Source: Myroides odoratimimus
Lineage (GTDB): Bacteria; Bacteroidota; Bacteroidia; Flavobacteriales; Flavobacteriaceae
Direction of reading: 5' to 3'
Assembly (NCBI RefSeq): GCF_030326305.1
Contig: NZ_JACAKB010000026.1
Location: forward strand, 1-42,131
Length of the DNA stretch: 42,131 bases
Below are positions 32,884 to 42,059 of this stretch, in pieces. The translations under genes were made by a program, and so were the position numbers. The notes under the pieces were generated by a model. The model did not search any database, was not told the origin of the DNA, and saw only the letters and a program-made list of their open reading frames with translations. Each line of letters opens with the position of its first letter. Positions within the stretch are counted from its first letter, which is position 1.

Positions 32884-34440
32884 TTACACTTTTGGATTTA
32901 ATACTATAAATGGAACGATCATCTCTTCTAAAGAAATACCCCCGTGTTGGTAAGTGTTTCTAAAGTAAGCTGCATAATAATTGAAATTATTTTGATATGC
33001 TAAGAAGAAATCATTTTTTGCAAAAATAAAGGAACTGCTTACATTTATGTTCGGTAATTGTACTTTTTTTGGATCTTTAACATGATAGACATCTTTAGCT
33101 TCGAATGTCAAGCTTTTACCTGTTTTATATCTTAGGTTTAAACTTGTGTTTTTATCACCGATTACCTTCGATGGGTTTTTACAATTGATTGTACCGTGAT
33201 CAGTTGTTATTATTAGTTTATATCCTAGTGTCTGAGCTTGTTGAATAATTTCAAATAAAGGAGAGTTTCTAAACCAACTTACAGTAAGTGAGCGGTATGC
33301 TTTATCATTTGAAGCTAGTTCTTTAATTACTTCCATCTCAGTTTTAGCATGTGATAACATATCTACAAAGTTATATACTATTGTGATTAGCTTGTTATCT
33401 TTAAGAGCTTTGAAATTATCAGCTAGTTTTCTACCTTCTTTTAGATTTGTGATTTTGTGGTATTCATTCTTGATGTTTAGTCGAAGTCTTTGCAATTGAT
33501 GTTGTAAGAATTCATTTTCAAATAAATTTTTACCTCCTTCGTCTGTATCGTTCTTCCAATATTGTGGTAGTTGTTCAGACATCTCTAATGGTGTCATCCC
33601 AGAGAATATTGCATTTCTAGCATACTGTGTTGCTGTTGGTAAAATAGAGAAGAAGCTGTTTTCACTCTCTACTTTATAATGGTTAGTAACTATTGCCTCG
33701 AATGCTCTCCATTGATCATATCTTAAGTTGTCAATAACAATAAAGAGTAATTTCGAATCCTCTTTCTTTAATTCTGGAGCAACCCATTTTCTAAAGATTT
33801 GATGAGAAAAAACAGGACTATCTTCAGGATCATTAATCCAGCTTTCGTAATTTTTTTCAACAAATTTCCCAAATAAACTATTTGCCTCCGTTTTCTGAGA
33901 GTCTAGTATATTGAAAAGGTTTTGATCTTCGATGTTTTCTAACTTCTGTTCCCAATAAAGTAATTTTCTATAGATAGAGATCCAGTCTTCATAATCTCTA
34001 GCTTGCATTAAATCCATAGAAATATTTCTAAATTCCTTCTGGTAGCTAAGCGAAGACTTCTCAGAGATTAGACGAGAGTCATCAAGGTTCTTCTTTAGAG
34101 AAAGTAAAATTTGATTAGGATTAACAGGTTTGATTAAGTAATCCGATATTTTGGCACCAATAGCTTCTTCCATGATATACTCTTCTTCACTTTTGGTAAT
34201 CATGATAATAGGAGTATTGTTTTTAATAGTCTTGATTTCATTTAAAGTTTCAAGACCAGAAAGTCCTGGCATATTTTCGTCTAAGAATACGATGTCATAT
34301 TGGTTCTCTTTAAATAAATCTATAGCATCTTGTCCATTAGTACAAGTGGTTACGATATAGTCTTTTTTTTCTAAAAATAAGATGTGAGGTTTTAATAATT
34401 CCACTTCATCATCGACCCATAATATGTGAATTTTGTTCAT
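32884..34440 (-). CDS. porX: PorX: response regulator with PglZ/phosphatase-like effector domain
   Basis: PorX is the response regulator of the PorX/PorY system controlling type IX secretion genes in Bacteroidota. Its C-terminal alkaline-phosphatase-superfamily (PglZ) domain has been shown in homologues to act on phosphodiester substrates. The 518-aa protein has a receiver domain (1-120) with phospho-acceptor Asp54 (FLDENMPG) and conserved Lys in LIKPVNP. A helical linker follows (about 125-215), then the PglZ domain with metal-site segments IDNLRYDQW, ITTDHGTINC and TYQHGGISLEEM. It is the first gene of porX-tsaE-ald. No PorY is directly adjacent, but a two-transmembrane kinase lies at 36250. 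Confidence 0.92.
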   Translation of the reverse strand: MNKIHILWVDDEVELLKPHILFLEKKDYIVTTCTNGQDAIDLFKENQYDIVFLDENMPGLSGLETLNEIKTIKNNTPIIMITKSEEEYIMEEAIGAKISDYLIKPVNPNQILLSLKKNLDDSRLISEKSSLSYQKEFRNISMDLMQARDYEDWISIYRKLLYWEQKLENIEDQNLFNILDSQKTEANSLFGKFVEKNYESWINDPEDSPVFSHQIFRKWVAPELKKEDSKLLFIVIDNLRYDQWRAFEAIVTNHYKVESENSFFSILPTATQYARNAIFSGMTPLEMSEQLPQYWKNDTDEGGKNLFENEFLQHQLQRLRLNIKNEYHKITNLKEGRKLADNFKALKDNKLITIVYNFVDMLSHAKTEMEVIKELASNDKAYRSLTVSWFRNSPLFEIIQQAQTLGYKLIITTDHGTINCKNPSKVIGDKNTSLNLRYKTGKSLTFEAKDVYHVKDPKKVQLPNINVSSSFIFAKNDFFLAYQNNFNYYAAYFRNTYQHGGISLEEMIVPFIVLNPKV

Positions 34441-34585
34441 TGTAGTTGTTTTAGGTTGTTTTATATTTATTGTAATTTATATAAAAAGAGATTTTATATT
34501 AAAATAGTACTGATAAATATAGGAATGAATTTCCGTATTACAATAGTTAACGATATTTTTGTGATTGTATTATAAAAAAATATAA

Positions 34586-35578
34586 ATGTATTTTTCGTTT
34601 ATTATTCCTGTTTACAATCGACCAGAAGAGGTCGATGAATTATTAGATAGTTTGACAAAGCAAACTTATAAGGACGCATTTGAAGTTGTTATTATAGAGG
34701 ATGGATCTAAAGAGGATTCACGTGAAGTAGTTAGTAAATATGAAGATAGCCTAGATGTGTCTTATTACTATAAAGCTAATTCAGGGCCAGGGTCTTCACG
34801 TAATTATGGAATGGAACGAGCAAAGGGGGAGTACTTTATCGTATTGGATTCAGACTGTATTATTCCTCCTAATTACCTGGCTATAGTAGATCAGTATCTT
34901 AGAGAAGAGTATGTAGACTGTTTTGGAGGACCAGATGCGGCTCTTGATAGCTTTAGTGATGTACAAAAGGCAATAAACTTCTCTATGACTTCAGTTTTGA
35001 CTACTGGAGGTATTAGAGGTGCTAGTGAGCGCATTGGTAAGTTTCAGCCGAGAAGTTTTAATATGGGAATTTCAAAAAAGGCTTTTTTAGCAAGTGGAGG
35101 TTATGGTAAAGTACATCCAGGGGAAGATCCTGATTTAACAATCAGACTTTGGAATTTAGGATTCGACACTCAGTTATTTAGCAAGGCTTATGTGTATCAC
35201 AAAAGAAGAATAGATTGGCAGAAGTTTTATATTCAAGTCAATAAGTTTGGAAAGGCACGTCCGATATTAAATCAGCGCTATCCAGAAACTGCCAAAATAA
35301 CATATTGGTTTCCTAGTTTATTTATGGCAGGCTTATTGTTAAGTTTATTAATGACATATTATACATTTGGTTTTATTTTATGTTATATAATTTATTTTAT
35401 ATTAGTTTTTATTAGTTGTTTTATAAAAGAGAAAAGTTTTAAGATAAGTTTATTATCAATTGTCGCAATTTTTATACAATTTTACGGTTATGGTAAAGGC
35501 TTCTTAAAAGCTAATTATATTTTGTTTATAAAAAAGCAAAAAGCAGAGCATGGTTTACCAGAGATGTTTTTTAAATAA
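34586..35578 (+). CDS. Family 2 glycosyltransferase, membrane-associated
   Basis: This 330-aa inverting glycosyltransferase of GT-A fold has FIIPVYNRPEEVDELLDSL at the N-terminus, IIEDGSKED (about 36-44), and the metal-binding DxD in VLDSDC (about 90-95). The acceptor-side GEDPDLTIRL segment (about 192-201) is also present. Two hydrophobic helices near 245-285 suggest anchoring in the inner membrane. The donor and acceptor are unknown. It starts 12 nt before coaE on the same strand; no polysaccharide locus surrounds it. A tentative -7 box TATTTTTG lies at 34554-34561. Confidence 0.88.
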   Translation: MYFSFIIPVYNRPEEVDELLDSLTKQTYKDAFEVVIIEDGSKEDSREVVSKYEDSLDVSYYYKANSGPGSSRNYGMERAKGEYFIVLDSDCIIPPNYLAIVDQYLREEYVDCFGGPDAALDSFSDVQKAINFSMTSVLTTGGIRGASERIGKFQPRSFNMGISKKAFLASGGYGKVHPGEDPDLTIRLWNLGFDTQLFSKAYVYHKRRIDWQKFYIQVNKFGKARPILNQRYPETAKITYWFPSLFMAGLLLSLLMTYYTFGFILCYIIYFILVFISCFIKEKSFKISLLSIVAIFIQFYGYGKGFLKANYILFIKKQKAEHGLPEMFFK

Positions 35579-35589
35579 TAAAGAATAAT

Positions 35590-36177
35590 ATGGCATTAAT
35601 AGTTGGGTTAACAGGTGGTATAGGTAGCGGAAAGACAACTGTGGCTAAGATGTTTGAAGGAGAGGGAATACCTATTTATATTGCAGATGATAGAGCAAAG
35701 CAGATTATGGATCGTGCTGATGTGGTAGAAGCTGTGCAAGGTATCTTTAAAGAAAACGTGAAGACTGGAGATGTGCTAGATCGAAAGAAAATAAGAGAAA
35801 TCGTGTTCCATGATAAGGAACTTTTAAATAAATTAAACAGTATTGTGCATCCTGAAGTTCGGAAGGATTTTGAGCAATGGAAAGAAGAAAATGACGCTTT
35901 TCCATTCGTTATTAAGGAAAGTGCTGTGCTGTTTGAGAATAATTTGCATAAAGAATGTGATTTAGTTATTTTAGTAACTGCCCCCGAAGAAGTGCGTGTA
36001 AAGCGAGTGATGGAGAGGGATGGGGTGTCTTCTGATAATGTCAAAAGCATTATAAATAACCAAATGAAAGATTTTGACAAAATACCCCTTAGTAATTATG
36101 TTATTACTAATATTAATAAAGATTTGGTAAAAAAAGAGGTGAAAATGATAATTAATGATATAATAATCAAAATTTAA
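35590..36177 (+). CDS. coaE: Dephospho-CoA kinase
   Basis: CoaE performs the last step of CoA synthesis, phosphorylating the 3'-OH of dephospho-CoA. This 195-aa protein has the P-loop GLTGGIGSGKTT (6-17), ADDRAKQIM (about 33-41), the VIKESAVLFEN lid region, and VILVTAPEEVRVKRVMERD (about 127-145). It follows the glycosyltransferase gene by 11 nt and precedes the kinase by 72 nt; this placement next to a histidine kinase recurs in Flavobacteriia. Confidence 0.95.
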   Translation: MALIVGLTGGIGSGKTTVAKMFEGEGIPIYIADDRAKQIMDRADVVEAVQGIFKENVKTGDVLDRKKIREIVFHDKELLNKLNSIVHPEVRKDFEQWKEENDAFPFVIKESAVLFENNLHKECDLVILVTAPEEVRVKRVMERDGVSSDNVKSIINNQMKDFDKIPLSNYVITNINKDLVKKEVKMIINDIIIKI

Positions 36178-36249
36178 ACAATTACTATCGTTAATTTTAT
36201 GTTAATCGCCGTGTAGAGTATTTTTTTTAATGTTAATTTTGAAAAAATA

Positions 36250-37830
36250 ATGAGTAAGGTCAAATTTCGACTTTTAGTAGGGATAATGAGTTTTTCTCTT
36301 ATAGGAATAATCATTGTTCAAATGTATTGGATTGTTAGCTCTTATAGAAATAATGAAGAGCAGTTTAAGTATCACGTACAGCAAGTATTAGGAAATGTTG
36401 GTAGTGGATTACAACAGAATGAAGCTACGGAGTTCTATAGAATGTATAATCAACTCAAAGATAGTATAGGTACGCCACCTAAACAAAGTGAGTTGAAACA
36501 ATATTACATAGTAGAACGCAATCCTACTACTAATGAGCAAATAGTATACTCTAATATCTTAGTCCTAGAGGATTATAATATAAAGAGTTCGTTCTTTGAT
36601 AAGAAAGCAGATAGTTTGAAAGTCAAAAATTTCGTTTCTAAACGAAAAACTGAGATTTATAAAGGAGATGATTTAGATAGAAGTAATCTTAAACAGAATT
36701 ATCCAGACGAGGTTATAGAGCAATCAGGTAATCTAGATGTCTTAGATAAAGCACAGTTCGATATCTATTTTAAAGATATAGTGGCTCTAAGAAGTATAGA
36801 TGAAAGGATATCTAAAGCTAAGTTGAGAGAATTGTTAGAAAAAGAACTTAAACAATACGGCGTTAATGCTAAGTTTGAGTTTGGGATTTATAACAAAGGT
36901 TTGTCAACAAAGATTAAGTCTGAGGATTTTATTTACGAAGAAGGCTCTACTTATGGAGTGCCTATCTTTACTGATAATGAAAATAGAAGTAAGTATCAAT
37001 TATATGTTACATTCCCTGAAAAGAGTAAGTATTTATTCTCTTCGTTAATAGGAATAACGTTACTGTCTATTCTGTTTACTATGGTGATTATAGCAGCTTA
37101 TTTGAATGCGATTAACCAACTTATTAAACAAAAACAGATATCAGAAATTAAGACGGATTTTATCAATAATATGACCCATGAATTTAAAACACCTATAGCT
37201 ACTATTAATTTAGCTTTAGATGCCATAAAAAATCCAAAGGTTATAAGTGATCCTGAAAAAGTCGATCGTTATTTAAAAATGATTAGAGACGAAAATAAGA
37301 GAATGCATGCACAAGTAGAAAATGTGTTGCAAATCTCTAAATTAGAAAGACGTGAGTTTAATGTAGATAAAGAAGCCATGGATGTCCATGAGGTAATTGA
37401 AAATGCAGTAGATCATGTAGGACTAATTATACAAGATAGAGGAGGAGATATAAATCTACACTTAGATGCTCGTAGAAGTGATGTATTAGGAAACGATTTT
37501 CACTTTACTAGTGTAATAGTAAATATTTTAGATAATGCTATTAAATATTCTAAGGAAGTCCCTATTATAGATGTGTATACGGAGAATGTAAAGGATTTTA
37601 TTCTTATCAAGATCCAAGATCACGGTGTAGGAATGAGTAAGCAAGCGCAAAAAAGAATTTTTGACAAGTTTTACAGAGAACACACAGGAGATTTACACAA
37701 TGTAAAAGGACATGGATTAGGCCTAGCCTATGTACAACAAATAGTAGAAGTACATAATTCTCAAGTTTATGTTGAGAGTGAAAAAGGCAAAGGAAGTACC
37801 TTTATTATAAAAATGCCATTAATAAATTAA
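36250..37830 (+). CDS. Two-transmembrane sensor histidine kinase (RprX/PorY-like)
   Basis: This is a 526-aa membrane kinase. Helix one is at about 8-30, a large extracytoplasmic sensor at about 35-262 has many charged helices, and helix two is at about 263-285. The HisKA domain has the phospho-acceptor in NNMTHEFKTP (His310). The ATPase domain has NILDNAIKYSKE (N-box), DHGVGMS, FDKFYRE and GHGLGLAYV. It lies 7 nt before its OmpR-type partner. Orthologues are named RprX in Bacteroides; PorY, the partner of PorX, has the same architecture, so cross-talk with the nearby PorX is possible but unproven. Confidence 0.9.
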   Translation: MSKVKFRLLVGIMSFSLIGIIIVQMYWIVSSYRNNEEQFKYHVQQVLGNVGSGLQQNEATEFYRMYNQLKDSIGTPPKQSELKQYYIVERNPTTNEQIVYSNILVLEDYNIKSSFFDKKADSLKVKNFVSKRKTEIYKGDDLDRSNLKQNYPDEVIEQSGNLDVLDKAQFDIYFKDIVALRSIDERISKAKLRELLEKELKQYGVNAKFEFGIYNKGLSTKIKSEDFIYEEGSTYGVPIFTDNENRSKYQLYVTFPEKSKYLFSSLIGITLLSILFTMVIIAAYLNAINQLIKQKQISEIKTDFINNMTHEFKTPIATINLALDAIKNPKVISDPEKVDRYLKMIRDENKRMHAQVENVLQISKLERREFNVDKEAMDVHEVIENAVDHVGLIIQDRGGDINLHLDARRSDVLGNDFHFTSVIVNILDNAIKYSKEVPIIDVYTENVKDFILIKIQDHGVGMSKQAQKRIFDKFYREHTGDLHNVKGHGLGLAYVQQIVEVHNSQVYVESEKGKGSTFIIKMPLIN

Positions 37831-37837
37831 ATATAAC

Positions 37838-38560
37838 ATGGAAACAACAAACAACAAAAAGATTTTATTAGTAGAAGATGATCCGAACTTCGGTGCAATC
37901 TTAAAAGATTATTTAGCCATTAACGACTTTGAAGTTACTTTAGCTAAGAATGGAATGGAAGGATTCGAAAAATTCAAAAGAGATACTTTTGATTTATGTA
38001 TCCTTGATGTTATGATGCCTTATAAAGATGGATTTACTCTAGCCAAGGAGATCCGTGATAAAAATAAAGAGGTGCCTATCATTTTCCTTACAGCTAAGTC
38101 AATGAAAGAGGACGTATTAAAAGGTTATAAAGTAGGAGCAGATGACTACTTAAATAAGCCATTCGATTCAGAAGTATTATTAATGAAAATTAAAGCGATT
38201 ATTCATAGAAAATCGTCTGAAGTTAAAACAGATAATACAAAATTTGAATTCCAAATTGGTAAGTTCCATTTAAATTCTAAGTTGAGATTCTTAACTTTTG
38301 AAAATGATGAGCCAATTAAATTATCTCCAAAAGAGAATGAATTGTTGAAAATGTTAGCAATTTATGAAAATGATTTAATGCCTCGTGAAGTTGCATTAAC
38401 TAAGATCTGGAGAGATGACAACTATTTCACATCTCGTAGTATGGACGTATACATCGCTAAATTAAGAAAGTATCTTAAATTAGATGAAACAGTAGAAATC
38501 TTAAACATTCACGGAGAAGGATTTAGACTTGTAGTGAAAGAAAAAGAAGAAAATAATTAA
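37838..38560 (+). CDS. rprY: OmpR-family response regulator (RprY-like)
   Basis: This 240-aa regulator has a receiver domain (8-122) with phospho-acceptor Asp57 (CILDVMMPYKDG), Thr in FLTAKS and Lys in YLNKPFD. The C-terminal winged helix (about 135-232) has KLSPKENELLKML and TSRSMDVYIAKLRKYLK, typical of OmpR/PhoB DNA-binding. The partner kinase precedes it directly. The order and sequence style fit RprY of Bacteroidota. A strong terminator follows at 38571-38599. Confidence 0.88.
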   Translation: METTNNKKILLVEDDPNFGAILKDYLAINDFEVTLAKNGMEGFEKFKRDTFDLCILDVMMPYKDGFTLAKEIRDKNKEVPIIFLTAKSMKEDVLKGYKVGADDYLNKPFDSEVLLMKIKAIIHRKSSEVKTDNTKFEFQIGKFHLNSKLRFLTFENDEPIKLSPKENELLKMLAIYENDLMPREVALTKIWRDDNYFTSRSMDVYIAKLRKYLKLDETVEILNIHGEGFRLVVKEKEENN

Positions 38561-38570
38561 TTAAGCCACA

Positions 38571-38599
38571 AAAAAGGGAAGCATTTGCTTCCCTTTTTT
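38571..38599. terminator. Terminator shared by rprY and oxyR
   Basis: AAAAAAGGGAAGC-ATTT-GCTTCCCTTTTTT is a near-perfect stem between convergent genes. Confidence 0.92.
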
Positions 38600-38617
38600 A
38601 TTTTATATAAGTTAAAA

Positions 38618-39559
38618 TTATTGATTCTTTTTCGGACTAATAATTTTAACGTCTTGAAATGCTATTGCTCCTCTTACAATACTTAAAATAACCTCATATA
38701 AAGCATTAATAATTTGAAGCTTTAATTCGTTGTCTGTATATATTAAACTAATCTCTCTAGCAGGCTTTGGATCAGCAAACTGTATTAAGTTATTCTTATC
38801 ATCTTGATTTAAAGAAAGTGTATGTAGGTATGGTAATAGTGTGTAACCTAGGCCCTCTTTAGATAGATTTATTAAAGTTTCAAAACTTCCGCTTTGTAAT
38901 TTAAAGTTTTTGCTTTCTGCAGTAGTTTTGTTGTTACAGATATTGATTATACCATCTCTGAAACAATGTCCATCTTGTAGTAAAAGTAACTTTCTTAGAT
39001 CTAAATCTCCTTGATGAAGTTCTGCTCCCATTTCTTGTCTAAAATTTGCAGGAACATATCCTACAAATGGTTCATAGAACAAGACTCTTTCTTTTATGTC
39101 AGACTCTTCTAATGGGGTGGCAACTATAGCTGCATCCAGATATCCATTGCGAAGTTTCTGAATAATTTCTTCAGTTGTATATTCTTCTATGATTAGATTA
39201 ACCTTATTGTACTTATTTAGAAAAGTCTTTAGAAACATAGGAAGTAGAGTAGGAGCTATAGTAGGTATCATTCCTAGTTTAAACTCTCCTCCAATAAATC
39301 CTTTTTCTAAATCAATAAGATCTTTAATTCGATCTGATTCATTGACAATTTTCTTTGCCTGTTGAATAATAACTTGACCGATAGCCGTAGGTTGAATAGG
39401 TTTTGTGCTTCGGTCAAATATTTGTACCTCGAGTTCTTCCTCTAACTTTTGGATTTGCATACTTAATGTAGGCTGTGTAACAAAAGTCTTTTCTGCAGCA
39501 AGTGTGAAGTTTTTATGTTCTGCTACTGCTAATACATATATTAATTGTGTTATCGTCAT
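38618..39559 (-). CDS. oxyR: Hydrogen-peroxide sensor OxyR
   Basis: This 313-aa LysR-type regulator activates peroxide-defence genes when two cysteines form a disulfide. The N-terminal HTH has KNFTLAAEKTFVTQPTLSMQ (about 16-35). The sensing loop reads DGHCFRDGIINIC with cysteines at 199 and 208, the same positions and spacing as in E. coli OxyR, and the His that precedes the peroxidatic Cys is kept. It is monocistronic, facing rprY. No katA or ahpC is in the window. Confidence 0.92.
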   Translation of the reverse strand: MTITQLIYVLAVAEHKNFTLAAEKTFVTQPTLSMQIQKLEEELEVQIFDRSTKPIQPTAIGQVIIQQAKKIVNESDRIKDLIDLEKGFIGGEFKLGMIPTIAPTLLPMFLKTFLNKYNKVNLIIEEYTTEEIIQKLRNGYLDAAIVATPLEESDIKERVLFYEPFVGYVPANFRQEMGAELHQGDLDLRKLLLLQDGHCFRDGIINICNNKTTAESKNFKLQSGSFETLINLSKEGLGYTLLPYLHTLSLNQDDKNNLIQFADPKPAREISLIYTDNELKLQIINALYEVILSIVRGAIAFQDVKIISPKKNQ

Positions 39560-39610
39560 TCTTTAAAACCAATATTTTGTCTAAGTTATGCAAAATAATG
39601 GAAAATGTTT

Positions 39611-40213
39611 TTATTCATAATCTATTTTCTCTAGCTCTGTATAGTTTTTCATTAATCGTTTGATTAATAAACCATAGATTAGACGGTAGTATAACCACAG
39701 TAATCCTAAGAATATACCACATATAATAATCACAATCACGGCGCTAATTAAAGCTGTAGGTAAGGTTAGTTTATCATCATGTGTCAGAATATCAATCAAT
39801 ATAATAATGAAAGCTATAAAGAAGATAATTAGGTTTGTGTAAATATAATAGTTAACTGTTTTTTTTGTTTTCAGAATAGACTCCATTAATAGTTTAGTGG
39901 AATCAGCCACAGATATTTTTTTATAGTTTAAGTAGAAGATAGTAATGAATATTACTGATATTCCTAATGATAACCAATCTAGGTTATTAATCATAAAAGT
40001 ATAAATAGGACCAATATCATTTCCGCTTAAGTCTGATCCGAATAAATAACTAAAACCGTTTAGTACAATAAATTCAACTATACTGATGATAAATATCCAC
40101 ATGACTATAGAAGATGACTTCTTATGTATCATCTTTTGTATCTCTTGTGTAGAGATCTTAGGAAATTTTTGGTCGCTATTCCAGTGTTTTTTTAATAAAT
40201 CTAACTCCTTCAT
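39611..40213 (-). CDS. Membrane protein, partner of the ECF sigma factor
   Basis: This 200-aa protein has a cytoplasmic N-terminus of about 35 residues (KELDLLKKHWNSDQKFPKIS) and four hydrophobic helices (about 37-55, 80-98, 117-140 and 150-175). It begins 12 nt after the sigma factor gene. Such co-encoded membrane proteins are usually anti-sigma-like; the N-terminal tail could bind the sigma factor (inference). No zinc-binding ZAS motif is visible. Confidence 0.68.
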   Translation of the reverse strand: MKELDLLKKHWNSDQKFPKISTQEIQKMIHKKSSSIVMWIFIISIVEFIVLNGFSYLFGSDLSGNDIGPIYTFMINNLDWLSLGISVIFITIFYLNYKKISVADSTKLLMESILKTKKTVNYYIYTNLIIFFIAFIIILIDILTHDDKLTLPTALISAVIVIIICGIFLGLLWLYYRLIYGLLIKRLMKNYTELEKIDYE

Positions 40214-40225
40214 ATTCTATTGCCT

Positions 40226-40720
40226 CTAGGGATTTAATATCTTTTTAAGTTTACTTTTTATTCTATTCATTTTTACCCTAGCATTGACTTCACTAATACC
40301 TAATGTCTCTGCTATTTCTTCATAGTTTTTGTCTTCTAAATACATAAAAACTAAAGCCTTTTCAATATCATTTAATTGTTGAAGTGCTTTATACATTAGT
40401 TTTAGCTGTTCTTCTTCCTGATAATTGTATTCAGAATATTCGAATTTGCAAAATGTACTATCGTAGGGTATTGTGCTTACTTCTCTATTTTTCTTTCTAT
40501 ATAGAGATATAGCAGTGTTTAGAGCTACTCTATAAGCCCATGTAGAGAACTTAGAGTCTCCTCTAAACTTAGGGTAAGCATGCCATAGTTGAATAGAAAT
40601 TTCTTGGAACAAGTCTTTATGAGCTGCTTCATCGACTGTATATAGTCGACAGACTTTGTGGATAAGGTTTTGATTCTTATCCAAAAGAGCAACGAATTCT
40701 TGTTCCAAATGTTTGTTCAT
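40226..40720 (-). CDS. ECF RNA polymerase sigma factor
   Basis: This 164-aa extracytoplasmic-function sigma factor has region 2 (about 10-75; DLFQEISIQLWHAYPKFRGD, then KFSTWAYRVALN) and region 4 HTH (about 105-160; EKALVFMYLEDKNYEEIAETL). There is no C-terminal extension. It is co-transcribed with the membrane protein that follows. TGTAAC lies on the minus strand (complement of 40749-40754), about 30 nt before the ATG, and may be part of a self-recognised promoter. The regulon is unknown. Confidence 0.92.
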   Translation of the reverse strand: MNKHLEQEFVALLDKNQNLIHKVCRLYTVDEAAHKDLFQEISIQLWHAYPKFRGDSKFSTWAYRVALNTAISLYRKKNREVSTIPYDSTFCKFEYSEYNYQEEEQLKLMYKALQQLNDIEKALVFMYLEDKNYEEIAETLGISEVNARVKMNRIKSKLKKILNP

Positions 40721-40827
40721 GTCTATAAGTAGTCTAATGTTATGATTTGTTACAATATTTTTAAAAAATATATTTTTAGTTATAGAGTAATCAGTTTAGG
40801 ATAATTAGTAGAACATGAGCGCAGATA

Positions 40828-41943
40828 TTATTTTCCTAAATATTTAGTAAGTAATTGGTCAAAGTCTACTTCTAAGTGGTTAATATCTATTACAGTTCCA
40901 TTCTTGTCTAAAACAAATACTGTTGGAATATTTTTAACTCCATATTGTAGTTGAATTTCATAAAGATTATAGATGTGAAGCCAATTAAGTCCTTCTTTTC
41001 GTATACTATCTATCCATTCTTCTTTATTGTCATCTAAGGCAATACTAAAGATATTCAAGCCTTTATCGTGATATTTTTCATAAATAGCCTTTATTGTAGG
41101 TAGTGTTTCGTGACATGCAGGGCACCATGGAGCCCAGAAGTGGACAATGGTTACTGTGCCAAGATTAGCTAATAGTGAAATCTCTTCTCCATTAGGATCT
41201 TTACCTGAGAAGTCTAATGCTTTGTCTCCTACTTTTACTGTGGTATTAGTAGCAGAATTGTCTAATAGGTTTTTAATAGCTATACCTATATTAGATTGTT
41301 TTATATTATCTGCTAATTGGTTATAATATAATCTAGCCTCATTAATATCTATATTTTTATTGTCTATTCGTTGAAATAAAATAACAGATGATGTGAATGA
41401 ATTGCTATGTTGAGTTAGTTGATTTGTGATAATGTCATTAATGTCTTTTACATAGACTTTAAATTCTTTTGATAGTCTTTCTAGTACCTCTCTGTCATTA
41501 TCTTTTATAGCTTGTGTTAAGATATCTTGATTCGTATCTCTATATGCATTAGCTTCTTTCTGTACCCTTTTTATATTATTGTGAAAAGCATTTAATTCAT
41601 TATTGTTTTTTGTACCAATAGCAGAGGTACTTAGATCATCATTAAAATCATATTGAAAATTAATAACTCCATTTTCTAAAACTACTAATTCAGTAACGTT
41701 TTCAGATAGTTCTAATAACGCATAAGTAGGGTACGTAGTATTCCCTTTAAATTCAAAAGTATTATTCGTTAAACGAACAGAATCTATAGCATTAAAATTA
41801 TTAGTCTCAGGATCTAGAACTTTTAAATAAATCATTTCTCCCTCAGGAATATTTTTTGTTGTTCCCTTTATTAGAAAACCTTTATCTTTTATAGTGAAAC
41901 TCATTAATAGAAAGGCTATAATTACTAAAGGTAGTGTTCTCAT
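40828..41943 (-). CDS. TlpA-family thioredoxin with DUF4369 domain
   Basis: This 371-aa exported thiol oxidoreductase has a signal peptide (1-17; no lipobox). A DUF4369 beta domain covers about 24-115 (IKGTTKNIPEGEMIYLKV), followed by a helical middle (115-225). A C-terminal thioredoxin/AhpC-TSA-like domain covers about 235-370, with the redox pair in WAPWCPACHETLP and the cis-Pro in KNIPTVFVLD. This is a common Bacteroidota periplasmic disulfide-reductase form. It is monocistronic. Confidence 0.9.
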   Translation of the reverse strand: MRTLPLVIIAFLLMSFTIKDKGFLIKGTTKNIPEGEMIYLKVLDPETNNFNAIDSVRLTNNTFEFKGNTTYPTYALLELSENVTELVVLENGVINFQYDFNDDLSTSAIGTKNNNELNAFHNNIKRVQKEANAYRDTNQDILTQAIKDNDREVLERLSKEFKVYVKDINDIITNQLTQHSNSFTSSVILFQRIDNKNIDINEARLYYNQLADNIKQSNIGIAIKNLLDNSATNTTVKVGDKALDFSGKDPNGEEISLLANLGTVTIVHFWAPWCPACHETLPTIKAIYEKYHDKGLNIFSIALDDNKEEWIDSIRKEGLNWLHIYNLYEIQLQYGVKNIPTVFVLDKNGTVIDINHLEVDFDQLLTKYLGK

Positions 41944-42023
41944 TGGATGTGTTTTTAATATAATTTGAAAGGATTAAATATAATAAAATATTACTGATTA
42001 TAACGGTGATATTAGAGTATTAA

Positions 42024-42055
42024 AAAAGGGCTATAGAAACTTCTATAACCCTTTT
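42024..42055. terminator. Terminator hairpin used as a group II intron site
   Basis: The stem AAAAGGGCTATAGAA / TTCTATAACCCTTTT has a 2-nt loop and one mismatch. Its T-tract is strongest on the minus strand (TTTTTT), so it originally ended a leftward gene lying beyond the window. The intron starts 4 nt after the stem. Confidence 0.8.
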
Positions 42056-42059
42056 ATAT

